A DNA stretch of 64,000 nucleotides from an uncultured Pelagibacteraceae bacterium (GTDB taxonomy: Bacteria; Pseudomonadota; Alphaproteobacteria; Pelagibacterales; Pelagibacteraceae), in contig CACFQR010000001.1 in assembly GCA_902568465.1 (NCBI GenBank), positions 36,525 through 100,524 on the forward strand. The letters run 5' to 3'. Under the pieces are notes generated by a model, which ran no database searches, had not been told where the DNA came from, and worked only from the letters and a program-made list of their open reading frames with translations. The number at the start of each line of letters is the position of its first letter. Within the stretch, counting starts at the first letter, position 1. Below, one piece after another: positions 20,077 to 29,798 of this stretch. Both the position numbers and the translations under genes were made by a program.

Positions 20077-21851
20077 TAATAAACTCTTTCTTTTGGTGGA
20101 AAAGTTTGCACGTCATTGGTCAAGGTTGATAGATTAACCTTTCGATAATTAATTTTTACTTCTTTTCCATTGTGCCAACTTAAAGTATGTTTCATAAAGT
20201 TTTTGTCATCTCTTTTAGGAAAATCTTCTCTAGCATGAGCACCACGGCTTTCTTTTCTATGATAAGCTGACTCCATTGTTGTAATAGCTTGCCGAATAAG
20301 ATTGTCAAACTCAAGGGTCTCCACTAAATCTGTATTGAAAATTAAAGATTTATCTTTAACCGATATAGACTCCATGCCTTCGAAAGGCTTTTTGATTTCA
20401 TCAACACCTTGTTTTAATGTTTTTTCAGTTCTAAATACTGCACATTTTTCTTGCATTGTTTTTTGCATAGACAGTCTAAGTTCTGCAGTTTTATTTGATC
20501 CATTTCCATTTCTTAATTTATCAAATCTGTCGAGAGATTTTTCAGTTTCAGTTTTAGAAATTTCATCATGTGGAGTATTTGGTTTTATTAATTCAATAGC
20601 TCTCTTAGCTGCCGATTTTCCAAAAACTACTAAATCTATCAATGAATTTGAACCCAATCTATTTGCGCCATGAACAGAAACGCAAGCAGCTTCACCTATA
20701 GCCATTAAACCTGGTACAGTTTTATCTTTGCCATTGGAATTTAAAACCTCTGCCTTATAGTTAGCTGGTATTCCTCCCATGTTATAGTGTACGGTTGGTA
20801 CAACTGGTATCGGATCTTTAGTTACATCTCGATGAACGAAAGTTTCTACTGACTCGGATATTCCTGGTAAGCGATTTTCAATAATTTTTGGATCTATATG
20901 GTCAATATGTAAATGAATATGATCCTTGTTTTCCCCTATTCCTCTTCCCTCATTAATCTCTATTGCCATTGAACGACTAACGACATCACGAGAAGCTAAA
21001 TCTTTTGCTTTTGGAGCGTACCTCTCCATAAAACGTTCACCTTTTGAATTTAGCAAGTAGCCGCCCTCTCCTCTAACTGCTTCTGAAATTAAACATCCAA
21101 TACCATAAAGGCCCGTAGGATGAAATTGAACAAACTCCATATCCTGTAATGGCAATCCAGCTCTTAAAACCATTCCGTTTCCATCACCAGTGCATGAGTG
21201 TGCTGCTGTTGCCGAAAAATAAATTTTACCGTAACCTCCTGTTGCTAATATTGTAATATGGGATCTAAATCGATGAATAGTTCCATCATTTAAATTCCAA
21301 GCTATTACACCTTTGCATTCTCCATTTTTCATTAATAAATCTAAAGCAAAATATTCAATAAAAAATTCTGTCTTATGTTTCAATGCTTGCCCATACAAAG
21401 TATGTAATATTGCATGTCCTGTTCTATCTGCGGCAGCACAAGTTCTTTGTACCGGTTCATTGCCGTAATTTTTTGTCATTCCTCCAAATGCTCTTTGGTA
21501 TATTTTTCCGTCTTTAGTTCTACTAAAGGGGACCCCATAATGCTCTAGTTCAATGACTGCTGATGGAGCTTCTTTACACAAATACTCTATACAATCTTGA
21601 TCTCCAAGCCAGTCACTACCCTTTACAGTGTCGTACATATGCCAGCGCCAATCATCTTCCCCAGCATTTCCTAAAGCGGCAGAAATTCCGCCTTGGGCTG
21701 CTGCAGTATGACTTCTTGTTGGAAATACTTTTGAAATGCAAGCAGTTTTTAAACCAGACTCACTTAAACCAACTGCAGCTCTTAAACCTGATCCTCCAGC
21801 TCCTACTACTAGGACATCGTACTCGTGATCTACTATGTTATATGCACTCAT
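20076..21851 (-). CDS. sdhA: Succinate dehydrogenase flavoprotein subunit
   Basis: Catalytic flavoprotein of complex II, oxidising succinate to fumarate. At 591 residues it has the family length. The FAD-binding motif is '[15 protein letters not shown]', and the histidine in '[12 protein letters not shown]' is the expected covalent FAD attachment site. 'HPTGLYG' and 'GEGGYLLNS' belong to the substrate region, and the C-terminal domain includes '[10 protein letters not shown]'. It overlaps sdhD and sdhB by one base at each end, consistent with a tightly coupled sdhCDAB operon. Confidence 0.97.
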   Translation of the reverse strand: MSAYNIVDHEYDVLVVGAGGSGLRAAVGLSESGLKTACISKVFPTRSHTAAAQGGISAALGNAGEDDWRWHMYDTVKGSDWLGDQDCIEYLCKEAPSAVIELEHYGVPFSRTKDGKIYQRAFGGMTKNYGNEPVQRTCAAADRTGHAILHTLYGQALKHKTEFFIEYFALDLLMKNGECKGVIAWNLNDGTIHRFRSHITILATGGYGKIYFSATAAHSCTGDGNGMVLRAGLPLQDMEFVQFHPTGLYGIGCLISEAVRGEGGYLLNSKGERFMERYAPKAKDLASRDVVSRSMAIEINEGRGIGENKDHIHLHIDHIDPKIIENRLPGISESVETFVHRDVTKDPIPVVPTVHYNMGGIPANYKAEVLNSNGKDKTVPGLMAIGEAACVSVHGANRLGSNSLIDLVVFGKSAAKRAIELIKPNTPHDEISKTETEKSLDRFDKLRNGNGSNKTAELRLSMQKTMQEKCAVFRTEKTLKQGVDEIKKPFEGMESISVKDKSLIFNTDLVETLEFDNLIRQAITTMESAYHRKESRGAHAREDFPKRDDKNFMKHTLSWHNGKEVKINYRKVNLSTLTNDVQTFPPKERVY

Positions 21852-22174
21852 TATATTTTATATATCAATAAAGTTAAAATTATTAACGGTATTATTATAC
21901 TGAATATTGTTACCAAAAGATTTGCGACATCTTTGATTTTTTTATTAATTATATAATCTTCAAAAATCTCACCTAAACTAATTTTAACATGAAAAAAGCC
22001 AACAAAAAATACGATGATTGTTAAACTTCCAAATAATGGGTTTTTAAAAAAAAATATAGCTTCTGAATAACCTTTGGTTGAAAGTAAAATTAATGAAAAA
22101 TATAGCCATATGTATAGCGGAGCTAAAATTATTGCACTTATTCTATGTAACATCCATTTTCTCGCTGCACTCAT
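21851..22174 (-). CDS. sdhD: Succinate dehydrogenase membrane anchor subunit D
   Basis: Small membrane anchor of complex II, helping bind quinone and haem. I start it at the ATG at 22174, giving 107 residues beginning '[15 protein letters not shown]', because this ATG overlaps the sdhC stop (TAATG). The longer frame from 22201 would need a TTG start inside sdhC. Three helices are predicted (about 9-31, 42-62 and 82-105). A histidine in '[12 protein letters not shown]' is in the position expected for the haem ligand. Divergent sequence is normal for this subunit; the position between sdhC and sdhA makes the call secure. Confidence 0.92.
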   Translation of the reverse strand: MSAARKWMLHRISAIILAPLYIWLYFSLILLSTKGYSEAIFFFKNPLFGSLTIIVFFVGFFHVKISLGEIFEDYIINKKIKDVANLLVTIFSIIIPLIILTLLIYKI

Positions 22175-22560
22175 TAAATAAATCCCCTTGCAAATAACCA
22201 AAATATAATTGTTAAAAGTAAAGACGAAATAATTACAACTATACCGGAAAAATTTGCTGTTTTAATTTCAAATCCATAGCCCATATCCCAGACTAAATGT
22301 CTTATACCACTTAAAACATGAAAACTCATAGACCAAGTAAAACCAATTAAAATAAATTTTCCAAAAAAACTATTCACTATAAATAAAAATGTTTCATAAT
22401 TATTTTCTCCTAGACTCAAAACTGTTAACCAAAAAAAAATTGAAATTAGTGCTATAAGATTTATAACGCCTGAAATTCTATGTGTTATTGAGAGTAAAGA
22501 TGAAATATGCCATCTATAAATTTGAATATGTGGTGATAATGGATTTTTAGAATCATTCAT
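22174..22560 (-). CDS. sdhC: Succinate dehydrogenase cytochrome b556 subunit
   Basis: Cytochrome b subunit anchoring complex II and binding haem and ubiquinone together with SdhD. It has 128 residues with three membrane helices (about 25-50, 64-85 and 104-125). The family signature near the N-terminus is 'PHIQIYRWHISSLLSITHRI', including the serine and arginine of the quinone pocket, and the haem-ligand histidine lies in 'MSFHVLSGIRHLVWD'. It is first of the four sdh genes and follows asd by only three bases. Confidence 0.96.
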   Translation of the reverse strand: MNDSKNPLSPHIQIYRWHISSLLSITHRISGVINLIALISIFFWLTVLSLGENNYETFLFIVNSFFGKFILIGFTWSMSFHVLSGIRHLVWDMGYGFEIKTANFSGIVVIISSLLLTIIFWLFARGFI

Positions 22561-22563
22561 TAT

Positions 22564-23568
22564 TTATTTAATATATTTTTTAATAAGAACATTTGCAATT
22601 TGAACTGCATTAAGAGCGGCACCTTTTAATAAATTGTCAGATACTACCCACATATTTACAGAATTTTTTTGTGTCTGGTCGTCTCGTATTCTTGAAATAT
22701 AAGTTATAAAATCACCACTTGATTCAACTGGAGTGATATAACCACCATCCTTGGTTTCATCTACTACTTTGCAGCCAGAAGCTTTTTCCAAACACTCTCT
22801 TACTTTTTTAGAATTAACTTCTTTATTAAACTCAATATTTACAGACTCGGAATGACCAACAAATACTGGAACCCTAACGCATGTTGCGCTGACAGATAAG
22901 TCTTGATCTAGAATTTTTTTTGTTTCAACAGTCATTTTCCACTCTTCTTTTGTGTAACGATCTTCCATAAAAGCATCTATGTGTGGAATTACATTAAAGG
23001 CAATCTGTTTTGTAAAATTTTTTGAACTTACCTTTTGTTTGTTTAAAACTTGTTTGCTCTGTTCCTCTAACTCTTTTATATGAGCATTGCCCGCGCCTGA
23101 TACCGATTGATAAGTTGAAACAATTACCCTTTTAATTTTAAATTTGTCATGCAGCGGTTTTAAAGCCAAAACTAATTGGATTGTTGAGCAGTTGGCATTT
23201 GCAATAATATTTTTATTTTTATAATTTTTTAAAGTATCAGCATTTACCTCTGGAACTACTAAAGGAATATCTTTATCCATCCTAAAATATTTAGAATTAT
23301 CTATAACGATTGTTTTTTTTGCAGCAATCGGTGCCCATTTTTCTGCTATGACACTACCAGCAGAAAAAAATGCTATTTTGACTTTTGAAAAATCAAAATC
23401 ACTTAGACCAATAATAGAATAAGTTTTGTTTTTAAAAGTTATTTTTTTTCCAATGCTTTTATCGGAAGCAATAAGGTAAAGCTCACTAAATTTAAAGTCT
23501 AGTTTATCTATAACTTCTAAAAGCTTCCTTCCAACATTTCCTGTCGCTCCAACAATTGCTATATTCAT
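22564..23568 (-). CDS. asd: Aspartate-semialdehyde dehydrogenase
   Basis: Reduces aspartyl phosphate to aspartate semialdehyde, the branch point to lysine/diaminopimelate, threonine and methionine. At 334 residues it has normal length. The NADP-binding motif is 'IVGATGNVGRKLLEV'. The catalytic cysteine lies in 'ANANCSTIQLVLAL', and the later catalytic histidine is probably in 'FVGHSESVNIEF'. It sits between dmdA (36 bases upstream in transcription) and sdhC. Its DAP product line connects functionally with dapF at 39.8 kb, though the two are on opposite strands. Confidence 0.95.
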   Translation of the reverse strand: MNIAIVGATGNVGRKLLEVIDKLDFKFSELYLIASDKSIGKKITFKNKTYSIIGLSDFDFSKVKIAFFSAGSVIAEKWAPIAAKKTIVIDNSKYFRMDKDIPLVVPEVNADTLKNYKNKNIIANANCSTIQLVLALKPLHDKFKIKRVIVSTYQSVSGAGNAHIKELEEQSKQVLNKQKVSSKNFTKQIAFNVIPHIDAFMEDRYTKEEWKMTVETKKILDQDLSVSATCVRVPVFVGHSESVNIEFNKEVNSKKVRECLEKASGCKVVDETKDGGYITPVESSGDFITYISRIRDDQTQKNSVNMWVVSDNLLKGAALNAVQIANVLIKKYIK

Positions 23569-23604
23569 ATATGATTAAGTATTACTATTGTTTTGTGACC
23601 AATT

Positions 23605-24711
23605 CTAGACTAATGGCAGATCAGAGATTGAACCTTTGCTTTTTTTACCATTTATTTCCAATTCAAAAGTAGTTTTTTTGTCCCAATATTCTTTTTTAAT
23701 CATTGCAATTCCTACTACTTTTTTAAAATGAGGAGAATAAACTGCTGACCTTAAATGTCCTACTAGGCTTTTTCCATTGTGAAGAGGTCTTTCCTCCATC
23801 ATTTCGATTTTATCTAAATCTATTTTGACGCCCATAAGTTTCCTTTTAATTCCTTCTTTAGAAATTTTAACTAAAGCTTTTTTCCCTAAATAACTAATAT
23901 CAGATTCAATATCTATATATTTATCAAATCCACACTCATAAGGATTATCACCATAATCAAAATCATTACCGCATGATAAAAGACCACTTTCAATTCTTTC
24001 TATTAGATTTGGGCAGCCAGGCTTAACATTAAATTCTTTGCCTGCTAAAAATAGTTCATCATATAAATTTAGTCCCGCCTCTCTATTTTCTACATAAATT
24101 TCATATCCACCTTGCTTAGACCATCCTGAGCGAGCTATGAAAAATTTATTTCCTTTAAAATCAAAATAATCAAAACCAAAAAATTTAAGTTCGGTTATTT
24201 TTTTTCCTAAAATTTTTTCCATTAATTTAAATGATTTTGGCCCTTGAACAGCTAATATATTCACATCTGGTTCGCTAACCTCAACCTCCAATTTCAAACC
24301 ACTTGCTAGTCCTTTGGCATAAAGTCCCACATCGGAGTCTGCTAATGATATCCACCATTTATTTTCGTCTAATTTTAAAATTATAGGATCATTTATCATT
24401 TTACCTTGTTCATCAATTATTGGAGCGTAGTAGCATCTTCCTACTTTTGATTTTGAAAGGTTTCTACAAGTCATTAGTTGAATCAGTTTTGCGGAATCCT
24501 TTCCCTCTATCTGAACTTGTCTTTCGGCGGCAACATCCCAGACTTGAACATGTTCTTTTAAGTGAGAGTATTCTTTTGCTGTACCATCAAATCCAGCAGG
24601 CAAAAGCATATGATTATAAACTGTATAAGCTGTTAAACCCTGCTCCTCAATTCTACTTGTGAAAGGAGTTCCTCTTAATCGTCTTGCTTTTGCAATATAA
24701 AATTTTTTCAT
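23605..24711 (-). CDS. dmdA: DMSP demethylase DmdA-like (GcvT fold)
   Basis: Tetrahydrofolate-dependent demethylase that converts dimethylsulfoniopropionate to methylmercaptopropionate, giving 5-methyl-THF. At 368 residues it has the length I associate with SAR11 DmdA and the GcvT-like fold. Segments such as '[20 protein letters not shown]', '[11 protein letters not shown]', '[14 protein letters not shown]' and '[14 protein letters not shown]' fit my memory of SAR11 DmdA closely and are unlike glycine-cleavage T protein. The neighbours settle the pathway: DmdB-like, DmdC-like and MetF-like genes lie immediately upstream in the same transcript direction. No GcvH- or GcvP-type gene is nearby. 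The remaining risk is a DmdA-related paralogue with a different methyl donor. Confidence 0.88.
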   Translation of the reverse strand: MKKFYIAKARRLRGTPFTSRIEEQGLTAYTVYNHMLLPAGFDGTAKEYSHLKEHVQVWDVAAERQVQIEGKDSAKLIQLMTCRNLSKSKVGRCYYAPIIDEQGKMINDPIILKLDENKWWISLADSDVGLYAKGLASGLKLEVEVSEPDVNILAVQGPKSFKLMEKILGKKITELKFFGFDYFDFKGNKFFIARSGWSKQGGYEIYVENREAGLNLYDELFLAGKEFNVKPGCPNLIERIESGLLSCGNDFDYGDNPYECGFDKYIDIESDISYLGKKALVKISKEGIKRKLMGVKIDLDKIEMMEERPLHNGKSLVGHLRSAVYSPHFKKVVGIAMIKKEYWDKKTTFELEINGKKSKGSISDLPLV

Positions 24712-24713
24712 AA

Positions 24714-25499
24714 TTATTTGTGATTTTTTTGTACAAAATTTTTGACAATCTCTCTCATTTCAAAAGCTTTTTCAAATATAATCATATGACCACATTCTTT
24801 TAATACCTCTAATTGAGAACTTTTAATACTTTCAGCCATTTTTTTTCCTTTTTCTAGTGGAACCATCTTATCTTTATCTCCTAATATACAAAGTGTAGGG
24901 CAGCTTATTTTTGACGCAGCTTCTAAACCATTTTTATAATTGTTGCATGCCCTAAGATCTATTGCTAATCCTTCTTGAACTTGTCTTGGTGAATTAATAA
25001 TTTTTTGTACTGGATTTCCTCCAATAAATTTTTTAACACCTTCGTAACCCCATTTCATCATAAGCTCTACTGATTTCATGTCGCCTCCATCCGCAAAATT
25101 AATTAGAGCTGGATTAACAGGTAGCTCGTAAGACCCTCCGACAAGAACTAAGCTTTTAATTAATTTTGGAAAACGAGAAGCAAACTCAAGTCCAACTAAA
25201 CAACCTTGGGAGTGACCCATAAAAGAAATTTCATTAATTTTTAATTCTTCCATTGATTTTTTAATCCACGCCGATATCTCTTCAATAGATTTTATTGCGG
25301 GTCCTTCAGAATTTCCATGTCCGGGTAGATCTACAGATAAAACACTGTATCCTGCTGTTGTTAAAAATTGTTCATGTAAAGACCAAACTATATGGGTGAG
25401 TCCACTACCATGCATCAAGACAATTGCCGGTTTTTTATTATCAAAATCTAATCCACCAGTAGATGCAAAAACATCTTTTTGGTCTACTTTAAAATTCAG
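24714..25499 (-). CDS. Alpha/beta hydrolase of the DMSP cluster, probable CTG start
   Basis: Alpha/beta-hydrolase-fold enzyme of about 261 residues. The oxyanion loop is 'LMHGSGLTH', the nucleophile serine is in 'GHSQGCLVG', an aspartate is in '[12 protein letters not shown]', and the catalytic histidine is in '[10 protein letters not shown]'. The first in-frame ATG or TTG would cut off the strand before the HG motif, yet the same frame is open upstream and reads like a normal N-terminus ('[18 protein letters not shown]'). The best start is CTG at 25499, which overlaps the dmdB stop (CTGA) and has AAGGAG five bases upstream. Its role is unknown; position between dmdB and dmdA suggests an ester or thioester step linked to DMSP catabolism. 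Confidence 0.8.
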   Translation of the reverse strand: MNFKVDQKDVFASTGGLDFDNKKPAIVLMHGSGLTHIVWSLHEQFLTTAGYSVLSVDLPGHGNSEGPAIKSIEEISAWIKKSMEELKINEISFMGHSQGCLVGLEFASRFPKLIKSLVLVGGSYELPVNPALINFADGGDMKSVELMMKWGYEGVKKFIGGNPVQKIINSPRQVQEGLAIDLRACNNYKNGLEAASKISCPTLCILGDKDKMVPLEKGKKMAESIKSSQLEVLKECGHMIIFEKAFEMREIVKNFVQKNHK

Positions 25500-27124
25500 T
25501 TTATCTCCTTAGCTTTCTTTCTTAATTCAAATTTTTGGATTTTTCCTGTAGATGTTTTTGGTAATTCACAAAATTCTATTTTTTTTGGCACCTTAAAATT
25601 TGCTAAAGTTTCTTTACAGAAACTTATTAATTCTTTTTCTGTAACGGTTTTGTCTTTAACAGATTCGATAAATGCACAAGGTACTTCTCCCCATTTTTCG
25701 TCTGGTTTCGCCACTACAGCTGCTATCGATACGGAAGGGTGTTTTGCTAATGTATTTTCTATTTCAATTGATGATATATTTTCACCACCAGAAATAATTA
25801 TATCTTTAGATCTATCTTGAATTTTTACATATCCATCGGGATACATAACAGCTAGATCTCCAGTATGAAACCATCCACCTTTCATTGCTTTTTCGGTAGC
25901 ATCTTTATCTTTAAAGTAACCTTTCATAACTACATTTCCTCTGATCATTATTTCTCCAATTGTTTTACCATCCCTTGGAACTTCCTTCATGGTTTCTGGG
26001 TCCATAATTGTTACACCTTCTGTATTAGGATATCTTACTCCTTGTCTAGCTTTAATCTCATTTTGTTTTTCCTCTTCTAATTCATTCCATGTTTCATTCC
26101 ATGCACATTGTGTTACATGTCCATAAGTTTCGGTTAGGCCATAAACATGCATTACTTCGAAACCAAGACTTTTCATTTTTTTAAAAATTATACTTGGCGG
26201 TGGAGCCCCAGCGGTTAATACATAAACTTTTTGCTTTAATTTTTTACGATCACTTTCTGCTGCTCCTGTGATCATATTAAGTACAATTGGTGCGCCACCA
26301 AAATGAGTTACATTATATTTGTCAATTAATTCAAAAATTTTCTTAATATCAATGTTTCTAAGACAAATTGTTTTTCCATTTAGCATAGGAATAGTCCAAG
26401 GGTAACACCAGCCGTTACAATGAAACATTGGCACGATAGTTAAAAAATTTAATCTGCTTGGCATATTCCAAGCTGTAGCACTGCCGGTTGACATTAAATA
26501 TGCACCTCTGTGATGATAAACAACTCCTTTTGGGTTTCCTGTTGTTCCTGAAGTATAGCTTAACGAAATAGCTTGCCACTCATCTTCTGGCATTTTCCAA
26601 CTATAATTTTCATCACCTGTGTTTAAAAATTCTTCATACTCTAAATCACCAATTTTTTTTAATTTTGACTGATCTGCAAATTTGTCATTTATATCTATAA
26701 CAATTATTTTTCTTTTTATTGTACTTAATGCTTTTTTAACCTCTGCGTGAAGTTGTCTGTCCACAACTAAAACCTTGGCTTCACCATGTTCTAAAATATA
26801 GGCGATGGTTTTAGCATCTAATCTAATATTAATTGTATTTAATACTCCACCAGTCATGGGAACAGAGTAATGAGCTTCAAAAATTTCTGGAGTATTAAAA
26901 GCTAGAAATGAAACTGTGTCACCTTTTCTAATACCAATTTTTTCTAATGCGCTTGCAAATTTAGTACATCTTTTATAAATTTCTGACCAAGTATATTTTC
27001 GATTCTCATAGACTAATGCCTCATAATTTGGGTAAATGTCCTTAGCTCTTTCAAGAAAAGATAAAGGTGTTAATGGAACAAAATTCGCATTATTTTTATC
27101 GAGATTTTTATCGTAGTGGCTCAT
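25496..27124 (-). CDS. dmdB: DmdB-like 3-methylmercaptopropionate-CoA ligase
   Basis: ANL-superfamily acyl-CoA synthetase of 542 residues. In DMSP catabolism DmdB converts methylmercaptopropionate, ATP and CoA to MMPA-CoA. The nucleotide-binding motif is in 'SLSYTSGTTGNPKGVVYHHR', the adenylate motif 'VYGLTETYG' follows, and the acyl-adenylate hinge is near 'DRSKDIIISGGENIS'. The catalytic lysine lies in 'KTSTGKIQKFEL' close to the C-terminus. By itself the sequence could be a medium-chain acyl-CoA ligase; specificity is assigned from the position between dmdA and a DmdC-type dehydrogenase. Six bases separate it from the metF-like gene. Confidence 0.85.
   Translation of the reverse strand: MSHYDKNLDKNNANFVPLTPLSFLERAKDIYPNYEALVYENRKYTWSEIYKRCTKFASALEKIGIRKGDTVSFLAFNTPEIFEAHYSVPMTGGVLNTINIRLDAKTIAYILEHGEAKVLVVDRQLHAEVKKALSTIKRKIIVIDINDKFADQSKLKKIGDLEYEEFLNTGDENYSWKMPEDEWQAISLSYTSGTTGNPKGVVYHHRGAYLMSTGSATAWNMPSRLNFLTIVPMFHCNGWCYPWTIPMLNGKTICLRNIDIKKIFELIDKYNVTHFGGAPIVLNMITGAAESDRKKLKQKVYVLTAGAPPPSIIFKKMKSLGFEVMHVYGLTETYGHVTQCAWNETWNELEEEKQNEIKARQGVRYPNTEGVTIMDPETMKEVPRDGKTIGEIMIRGNVVMKGYFKDKDATEKAMKGGWFHTGDLAVMYPDGYVKIQDRSKDIIISGGENISSIEIENTLAKHPSVSIAAVVAKPDEKWGEVPCAFIESVKDKTVTEKELISFCKETLANFKVPKKIEFCELPKTSTGKIQKFELRKKAKEIN
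25505..25510 (-). promoter_or_regulatory. Shine-Dalgarno site for the CTG-started alpha/beta hydrolase
   Basis: AAGGAG on the minus strand lies inside the last dmdB codons, five bases before the CTG at 25499 and before no ATG, GTG or TTG. It is a full-strength ribosome-binding site in the right place, which is the main support for CTG as the start. Confidence 0.6.
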
Positions 27125-27130
27125 ATCAAA

Positions 27131-28027
27131 TTAACTTATTTTAGATTCTTTTATAATTTCTGCAATTACTTCTTCTTTTTTATGTCCCATTAAATGAATC
27201 CCCTTAACCCCTTTAATTTCGCGAAAAATTTGGATTAATTCAAGACAAATTTTTTTACTCTCTTCCTTTTGATCTTTTGCCTGTTCTAATCTTTTAACAA
27301 TTTCATCAGGTACATCTACACCAAATAAATTATCATTCATCCATTTAGCACTTTTTGCAGAAGTGAATGGACCTAGACCAATTAAAAATGATGTTTTTTC
27401 TAGAATTCCTGCATCTTCTAATACTTTCATATACTCTTCTAATTTTTTTTTTTCGAAAACATATTGAGTTTGAAAAAAATCAATTCCATTTTTAATTTTA
27501 CTTGAAATTTTTTCTATGTCTGGTTTGCCTTTTGAAGGGACTTCTGCACCTCCTATAAATAATTTTGGTGCTGGGTCAATAGTCCTACCCGAAGGAAATT
27601 TTTTATCTTTTCTCATCATATGTGCTGTGGCAACCAAGGTTTTGCTATCAATATCTCTAGCTGGTTTTGTTTCTGGTTGATCACCAACCTTTGGATCATC
27701 TCCTGATAAACAAAGAATATTATGAACTCCTAATGCTGAAGCGCCGACCAAATCACCTTGGATAGCTAGTCTATTACGATCCCGAACCGTTAATTGTAAT
27801 ATTGGATCAACGTTATTTTGAGCTAAAATAATTGCAGCGGTAAGCGCTGACATATGTACTTTTGCACCTGGACTATCAGTGACATTAATGGCATCCGCAA
27901 CATCTTTTAACGGTGCTATCTTTTTTAGTAGAGCTTCTTTACTCGAAGAGTCGGGCGGTGTTGTTTCTGCAGTGAATACAAAAGCACCATCGTGTAGCTT
28001 CTTATGAAGTGAACTTTGATATTCCAT
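27131..28027 (-). CDS. Methylenetetrahydrofolate reductase-like protein
   Basis: MetF-fold flavoprotein of 298 residues that interconverts 5-methyl-THF and 5,10-methylene-THF. The N-terminal 'FTAETTPPDSSSKEALL' carries the conserved active-site glutamate. 'INVTDSPGAKVHMSAL' and 'LSGDDPKVGDQP' belong to the folate/FAD barrel, and 'FFQTQYVFE' is a typical MetF segment. It lies between DmdB and DmdC genes with gaps of one to six bases. DmdA releases 5-methyl-THF, so this enzyme could run in the oxidative direction, recovering a usable C1 unit or feeding methyl oxidation through FolD. Direction of flux is inference; the methionine-synthesis role is the alternative. Confidence 0.85.
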   Translation of the reverse strand: MEYQSSLHKKLHDGAFVFTAETTPPDSSSKEALLKKIAPLKDVADAINVTDSPGAKVHMSALTAAIILAQNNVDPILQLTVRDRNRLAIQGDLVGASALGVHNILCLSGDDPKVGDQPETKPARDIDSKTLVATAHMMRKDKKFPSGRTIDPAPKLFIGGAEVPSKGKPDIEKISSKIKNGIDFFQTQYVFEKKKLEEYMKVLEDAGILEKTSFLIGLGPFTSAKSAKWMNDNLFGVDVPDEIVKRLEQAKDQKEESKKICLELIQIFREIKGVKGIHLMGHKKEEVIAEIIKESKIS

Positions 28028-28028
28028 T

Positions 28029-29798
28029 TTAGTTAAATTTAAAATCCATTATATACTTACTTCCAGAAATTGCAGATTTATAATGGAAATCTATTCTAGG
28101 TAAAACTCGGTTAAAGAAAAAATTAGCAGTTTCAATTTTTTCTTCAAAAAACTTTTTATTTTTGTTTAGTTCTTTGTAGCTAACGTCTAATACCCTAAGC
28201 CAAGAATATGCCAATGCGATTAAACCTAATACTTTTAAATAATCATTGCAGGCGGCACTTACATCATCTTTGGAATTTTCTATTTTGTCTTTTATCCAAT
28301 TTGTAAAATTTACTGTTACTTTTAAGTATTCATCTAGTTTATCTGCTAGTGGTTTTATGTTTTTTTGTTTTTTATTTTTTTCAATTTCTACTTCGATTAA
28401 TTTAATATAACGTCCTATAATATCTTTTTCTTTGTTAACAAGTTTTCTAAAAACTAAATCGATCGCTTGAACTGAATTTGTTCCTTCGTATATTGGTGTA
28501 ATTCTGTTATCTCTGTATAGCTGTTCTATGCCTTGGTCTTTTGTATAACCGTATCCACCAAAAATTTGCATTGCTTCGCTAGTAATTTCCATTCCCATAT
28601 CGCTAAATAATGACTTAACGACTGGAGTCATTAAAGAAACAAAATCTAAAGCTTCTTCTTGAATTTTATTATCTTTATGATGCAAGCTAACTTCAGTTTG
28701 TTGGGCTAACCAAAAACTTAGAGCTCTCTCACCCTCTATAATTGACTTCATATTTAATAAAGATCTTCTTACATCAGCATGTTCAATGATTAGATCGGCT
28801 CCATTTTTAGTTTTGCTACTATTAGATTTTCCTTGTTTTCTCTCTTTTGAATAACTTAAAGCATTTTGATATGCAATTTCAGATAATCCCAACCCTTGCA
28901 GCCCCACAACAATTCTTTCTAAATTCATCATGGTGAACATTGAGCTTAATCCCTTATTTTTTGGCCCAATCATATATCCTGCAGCATTATCAAAATTTAA
29001 AACACATGTGGCGGATCCTTTAATTCCCATTTTGCTTTCAATTGAATTGGTAGAAACGCCATTTCTAGGTCCTAAAGTACCATCTTCTTTTACTTGAACT
29101 TTTGGAACTAAAAATAAACTAATTCCTTTTGTTCCTGAAGGTGCATCTGGAGTTCTTGCGAGAACTAAATGGATAATGTTTTCCGTTAGATCTTGGTCGC
29201 CGGAAGTTATAAAAATTTTTTGACCGGTCACTTTGTAACTTCCATCAGATTGTTCTTCGGCTTTTGTTTTTAATAATCCTAAATCTGTTCCACATACTGG
29301 CTCTGTTAAGCACATTGTTCCGCTCCAAACACCTTTAACCATATTTGGAAGAAATTTTTTCTTTATTGAATCATCTCCATGATGATGTATGCAATTATAT
29401 GCGCCAATACTAAGTTCACTATAAAGTTTAAAAGAAAGGCTGGCTGAAGAAAGCATTTCATCAAAGAATGAGCTAATAGTTTTTGGCATTCCTTGGCCAC
29501 CATACTCTGGGTCACAAGATAGAGAAACCCATCCATCATCAATAAATTTTTTATAAGCTTCTTTATAGCCTGGTGGAGTTCTAACTACTCCATTTTCTAA
29601 TCTAGCAGGTGTTTCATCGCCAGCTTTTGCCAACGGTAATATAATATTTTCAGTTAATTTTGCTGCTTGTTCTAAAATATCTTTTACAAGATCAGGATTA
29701 ACTTCCTTATATTTTTCAAGTGAATTGTAGTGTGAATTATCTCTTAAATTCTCGAAGAGAAACATCATATCATCTACTGGAGCTCTATAAGTTGCCAT
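28029..29798 (-). CDS. dmdC: DmdC-like 3-methylmercaptopropionyl-CoA dehydrogenase
   Basis: FAD-dependent acyl-CoA dehydrogenase of 589 residues, the long type with a C-terminal acyl-CoA dehydrogenase extension typical of DmdC. It would oxidise MMPA-CoA to methylthioacryloyl-CoA. The FAD/substrate region is 'MCLTEPVCGTDLG' and 'FITSGDQDLTENI', 'GYGYTKDQGIEQLYRDNR' is the late flavin-binding loop, and the catalytic glutamate is in 'PIYEGTNSVQA'. Its start overlaps the end of the dehydrogenase/hydratase fusion gene by one base, and the MetF-like gene follows after a single base. Related long-chain enzymes exist, so substrate assignment depends on the locus. Confidence 0.85.
   Translation of the reverse strand: MATYRAPVDDMMFLFENLRDNSHYNSLEKYKEVNPDLVKDILEQAAKLTENIILPLAKAGDETPARLENGVVRTPPGYKEAYKKFIDDGWVSLSCDPEYGGQGMPKTISSFFDEMLSSASLSFKLYSELSIGAYNCIHHHGDDSIKKKFLPNMVKGVWSGTMCLTEPVCGTDLGLLKTKAEEQSDGSYKVTGQKIFITSGDQDLTENIIHLVLARTPDAPSGTKGISLFLVPKVQVKEDGTLGPRNGVSTNSIESKMGIKGSATCVLNFDNAAGYMIGPKNKGLSSMFTMMNLERIVVGLQGLGLSEIAYQNALSYSKERKQGKSNSSKTKNGADLIIEHADVRRSLLNMKSIIEGERALSFWLAQQTEVSLHHKDNKIQEEALDFVSLMTPVVKSLFSDMGMEITSEAMQIFGGYGYTKDQGIEQLYRDNRITPIYEGTNSVQAIDLVFRKLVNKEKDIIGRYIKLIEVEIEKNKKQKNIKPLADKLDEYLKVTVNFTNWIKDKIENSKDDVSAACNDYLKVLGLIALAYSWLRVLDVSYKELNKNKKFFEEKIETANFFFNRVLPRIDFHYKSAISGSKYIMDFKFN

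Noticed and set aside
22175..22201. N-terminal extension of sdhD from a TTG codon
   Set aside because: Would start inside sdhC; the ATG at 22174 overlaps the sdhC stop and gives a normal SdhD start.
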